Positions 60,565 to 64,000 of a stretch of DNA of 64,000 nucleotides are shown here, one piece after another. The notes beneath the pieces are model-generated. The model was not told the origin of the DNA. It made no database searches and worked only from the letters and a program-made list of their open reading frames with translations. This stretch comes from Blakeslea trispora (Eukaryota > Mucoromycota > Mucoromycetes > Mucorales > Choanephoraceae). The stretch is taken from NCBI GenBank assembly GCA_025331445.1, contig JAIWNE010000038.1, forward strand, positions 205,167-269,166, written 5' to 3'. Made by a program: the position numbers and the translations under genes. How positions within the stretch are numbered: the stretch's first letter is position 1; the number at the start of each line of letters is the position of its first letter.

Positions 60565-63500
60565 GGTGTATGTGTGTGTAAATGACAAAGTTAGCCTATT
60601 ATAAAAAATTAGATAACGCGCAAAACCTTGAGTTCCAGCTGAGACTGTGACCGTTCCTTGTATCTATCCAATGCAGCTTTATTGAAATTTAAATGATGTC
60701 AATACACAAAGCAAGCTCTTTTCTGTATCTTGATGACTCTTTTAAAAAAAAAAGTAATTGAGATGGCACAAGCAGTTTCTTTACTCTTTTAGATGCATTC
60801 CCGAAATATCCGTTGTTAGACCCGAGCAAAGAGATAGAGACGTTATTGCTTTCATATCCATCAAGAAACAATGCTTTTTACAAACAACGTAACCTGTATA
60901 GCAGAAAAATCAATAAAATCATGCTCACACACTCTCTCTCTCCTTTTCCTTACTTGCAAACAATGAGAAACACTTTAATTATGGACATCATAACTATATT
61001 TTTTTTTTTGTAAATAGGGAGGGGGATTGATCTAAGCTACTATTTTGGTTATTGCATATAGCTTTAATTTTTTTTTTCTTTATGGACTGTAGTGAGACTA
61101 GTATACTACTCATATTTAAGCATCTATTTGTTCTTAAAGACTCAACATGAATAGACTACTTGAAGGAATTCAGTCTAGATCTTCAAGACATGGCATTGTT
61201 CAAATAAATACACTCAAAAAAATAAAAATAGGCTTTTCATTGTCAACTTGCATATTTGCTAAAAAGGGCAAAATCGAATCAAGATATCATGGCAAAATAA
61301 TAATCAATGGATAGTAATAAAACCATTAAGCTCTGTTTTGCATTAAAGTAATACACTAAATCGATTAAGCATTATTCTGTTGACTCATTAGTATGATAAG
61401 CTTACTATTTAATTGTTTATTTTCTCTAGCATTGAGTGCCTTCACTTTAATTTTTGTTGCTTTCTAAAATTGGAAACAATCTAAGACTTTCACCTATTCT
61501 TTTTAAAAGGGGGGAAGATATGGTTCTTATAATAGAAAAGAAAAGAAAAAGAAAAAACAGGAGCAAAAATTATGGCTATCTTTTTTTTCTTTTGTATGTC
61601 AATTTGAAATCATTTGAGTGATTCTGAGAAGTAGAAAGCCCTTTTTTTTTATTATTGTTATTCAACAAAGTAAGCTTATGTAATCATATCACTATAGCAA
61701 CCATGGTTGACAAGGCAGTAAATCAATCAATAAAAAGGGCTAAATATATATGTTTAAATCAATCTACTAAAAAAAAACAGAAAACTCATTTCAGGCTTTC
61801 ATTATACTAGTTGACCTTTTGCTTGGGTGGCAAGGGAGAGAGAGAGAAAAAAAAAAAGAGGGAAATACAGGAATGAGAAGTCCAAAAAAAAAAGGGAACA
61901 AGAAAATACAGAAAGAATGTAATTCAAGATAGCAGTTCATCCTATGTTTCCAAAGCATTTCCCTTTTGATGCCCTCATCTTTCTCCCTCTTTTTTTTTTT
62001 TTTTTTTTCTTAGAAATGATGTAACATCTTTGTTCGATTACTTTCCTATTTTTTTTTTTTGCTAGATTTGACAAAATCAACCAAAAGAATGTGATAATCC
62101 CCCCCTCCTCCTCCCCTTACGCAGGATTTTAATTTATATCAAAAAAACTAAGAAAGACATTTTATATGACGGATCAAATATGGGCTTACAAGGAAGTCAT
62201 TTCACCTTATGAAGGAATTGACGTACATGTGCATATACATACTTTAATGCAATACATTTGAAAATAAAGACATGATGTCTGTTTGCACCAAAATAATAAT
62301 AATTATAGACAAACCCTTTATTCTTCATCTACCAAAATGACTCGTTCATTTGCTTAAGGAGGGGGTATGATGGAACAAAAGAATTCAATGACAATGATTT
62401 ACAACACAAGTGTTACTCATCTATTTTGACTTGTTGATTTTATAAGAATGCAGACTATCATTTGCTTGATGTGTTGCATCCTTTTTTTTTTGGATAGAAA
62501 AAGAAAAAAGTCTTCTATCCTTTTCTATGCAGCTCACGTAAAAGGGTCCATGAAGCAACAATATGTTTATTTGTTGCTCCCTGGTATCATAACATTTCAT
62601 ATAGAAGGGCATTATGCAGGAGGCTTTATTGAGCAAATCCCTTTCTAGTAATATTTTGCATGCAAGTCATCATTGGTTTCAAGATCACTTTATTTTGCTA
62701 TAGTTTTTGTTGTGATGGCCCTAATAAAGCTTTCTTTTTAAGGAAATCAAAGTTCAGGGATGTAACATTCTTTATGAAATTAATACAGCACAATAAGCTC
62801 GTAGTTTTATGAATTTAATGCAAAAAACATTATTTTGCTGTATTCATATCTCATATTTTTTTTATGCTTTATATCGATTCATTTGACAGGTAAGTACTCC
62901 TTTCTGTTGCTTCTCTTTTGTAGAAAAAAGTGCATTTAATCATACCTTCTAAAGGCAGTAAACAACACCCCTCTATCAAATCACTTTTTTTTTTGTTCTT
63001 TTGGCGCTCATGAATCATGGTGAGCATTTGCTTTACCATCTCCTATGCCTAAAGCTTCTCTTTCCCTCCCACTCTGCCCCCTTTCAAAAACCGAGAGAAA
63101 CAATCATGAAGAGGGAGTATTACTGTAGAGAACTCACAAATTGTTGTCTTAATTTTATTTTGATGAATACAACCAAGAAAATGTCTTGAAGGAATGCCCT
63201 TGTTTTTGAAGCTTATTTGGATTACTTTATTAACCAACAAACATTCCCAAAAATAAAATAAAAAAAAAAGGATTTCTGTGTGATTCTGTTCAGGGATGAC
63301 TGTTGTACCAGCAAACAAATCACGATCTTGAACTTAAAAAAATTCTAATACAAGAATTTTTAAGATGCCGTAAAAAAAAAACCCATAGAACGTGTAAGCG
63401 AATAAACTTTCTTGTTTTTAGGGCCTAAACAAAAAGTGTCCAAATAATGACCAGTGGTTCTTTCCTTTTGTAGTATCACTCTTTATAAGAGTCATGATAG

Positions 63501-64000
63501 ATACTAAAAAAGGAAAGCAGAAACAGCATCGTTTTGCATGAAATTGTCACGCAGGATAATTACAATATTCAAGGTACAGCCTAAAGGACTTTCCAAAGAT
63601 CTGGTAAAAGAAACAAAAGAGGACCCTTTTCACATGTTTGAAAAAGATGAGATGATACTACAGAAAGAGGAGAGAGAGAAAGAAAAGACCATTAAAAATA
63701 GTTTCTAACTTTAGTATCTGTGCTTTTTTTTTTTTTTTTGTACCTCAAAAAAAAACAACGAGTGTTACAGATTTACGCTCAGGTCAATATACGAAACTTA
63801 GATTGCTTGTTCTCCGATATTTAAGCTTTTTTCTTCCAACAGAGTAATGTTCATAGTGACGCAAAAAAAAAAAGAAGTGGGAAAAGTATATCATAGTTGA
63901 TGCAAGTCACCCAACCACACTTTATAACTAATTTTCCGTCCATAAATCAAAGAACCTTTTTTTGGGCCTTTTTTTTTTTTCTTTCTCTCTTTCCTTTCCT
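60565..64000. other. 3.4-kb region without recognisable genes
   Basis: Very AT-rich with many homopolymers (A/T runs of 8-20) and a C/T tract at 62099-62117. ORFs of 60-90 codons show no family resemblance and overlap on both strands. It may contain 5' regulatory sequence for a gene beyond the window. Confidence 0.5.

Overview
This window looks like nuclear DNA of a Mucorales-type (Mucoromycota) filamentous fungus. The support is an AT-rich base composition with long A/T homopolymers between genes, many small GT-AG introns (mostly 45-100 nt), compact genes packed head-to-head and tail-to-tail, and a eukaryotic gene set (PMC1-type Ca2+-ATPase, Arp2, Cse1, CAF-1, LSM2, CHERP, ammonium transporter). 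The order is inferred from overall character, not from a species-specific marker.

Region 1 (1-9.8 kb) is a mobile-element island: the 3' end of an unknown gene, a frameshifted Tc1/mariner/IS630-type DDE transposase, a 588-bp near-palindromic MITE flanked by TA, a 70-bp direct repeat, and a 5.7-kb non-LTR retrotransposon (LINE) on the minus strand. The LINE has a zinc-knuckle ORF1, an endonuclease/reverse-transcriptase ORF2 and an array of four 87-bp monomers in the 5'-UTR position. A coding fragment of unknown origin follows on the other strand.

Region 2 (11.2-25.9 kb) is dense in genes: vacuolar-type Ca2+-ATPase (with an apparent one-base indel), a Rad5/Uls1-like SNF2 ATPase with a predicted 3-nt micro-exon, an ER DnaJ chaperone (SCJ1-like), a mitochondrial-type RsmH/METTL15 rRNA methyltransferase, Arp2, and an Nrc2/Fpk1-type AGC kinase. 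Region 3 (25.9-29.4 kb) is non-coding apart from a 77-bp minisatellite.

Region 4 (29.4-46.8 kb) carries an ASA1-like WD40 protein, an ammonium transporter, a secreted Thr-rich protein with a duplicated six-Cys module, a Medusa-like regulator, the exportin CSE1, an F-box protein, a CHERP-like splicing factor and a short-form tRNase Z. Region 5 (47.5-64 kb) is sparser: a 7-TM protein, acetyl-CoA acetyltransferase, CAF-1 p60 (with MCB-like promoter boxes), a CAP-Gly protein and LSM2, whose first coding exon appears to be the ATG alone. The last 3.4 kb has no recognisable gene.

The genes are mostly housekeeping and do not form one pathway. Shared themes are chromatin and RNA metabolism (SNF2, ASA1, CAF-1, CHERP, LSM2, tRNase Z), and tight convergent or divergent pairs (SCJ1/RsmH 35 bp, CHERP/tRNase Z 26 bp, RsmH/Arp2 180 bp, CSE1/F-box 166 bp). 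No new multigene system stands out. The most unusual signals are the micro-exon gene structures, the monomeric LINE promoter array, the palindromic MITE and the duplicated Cys module. Exon joins were made by eye from frame, splice signals and family conservation.
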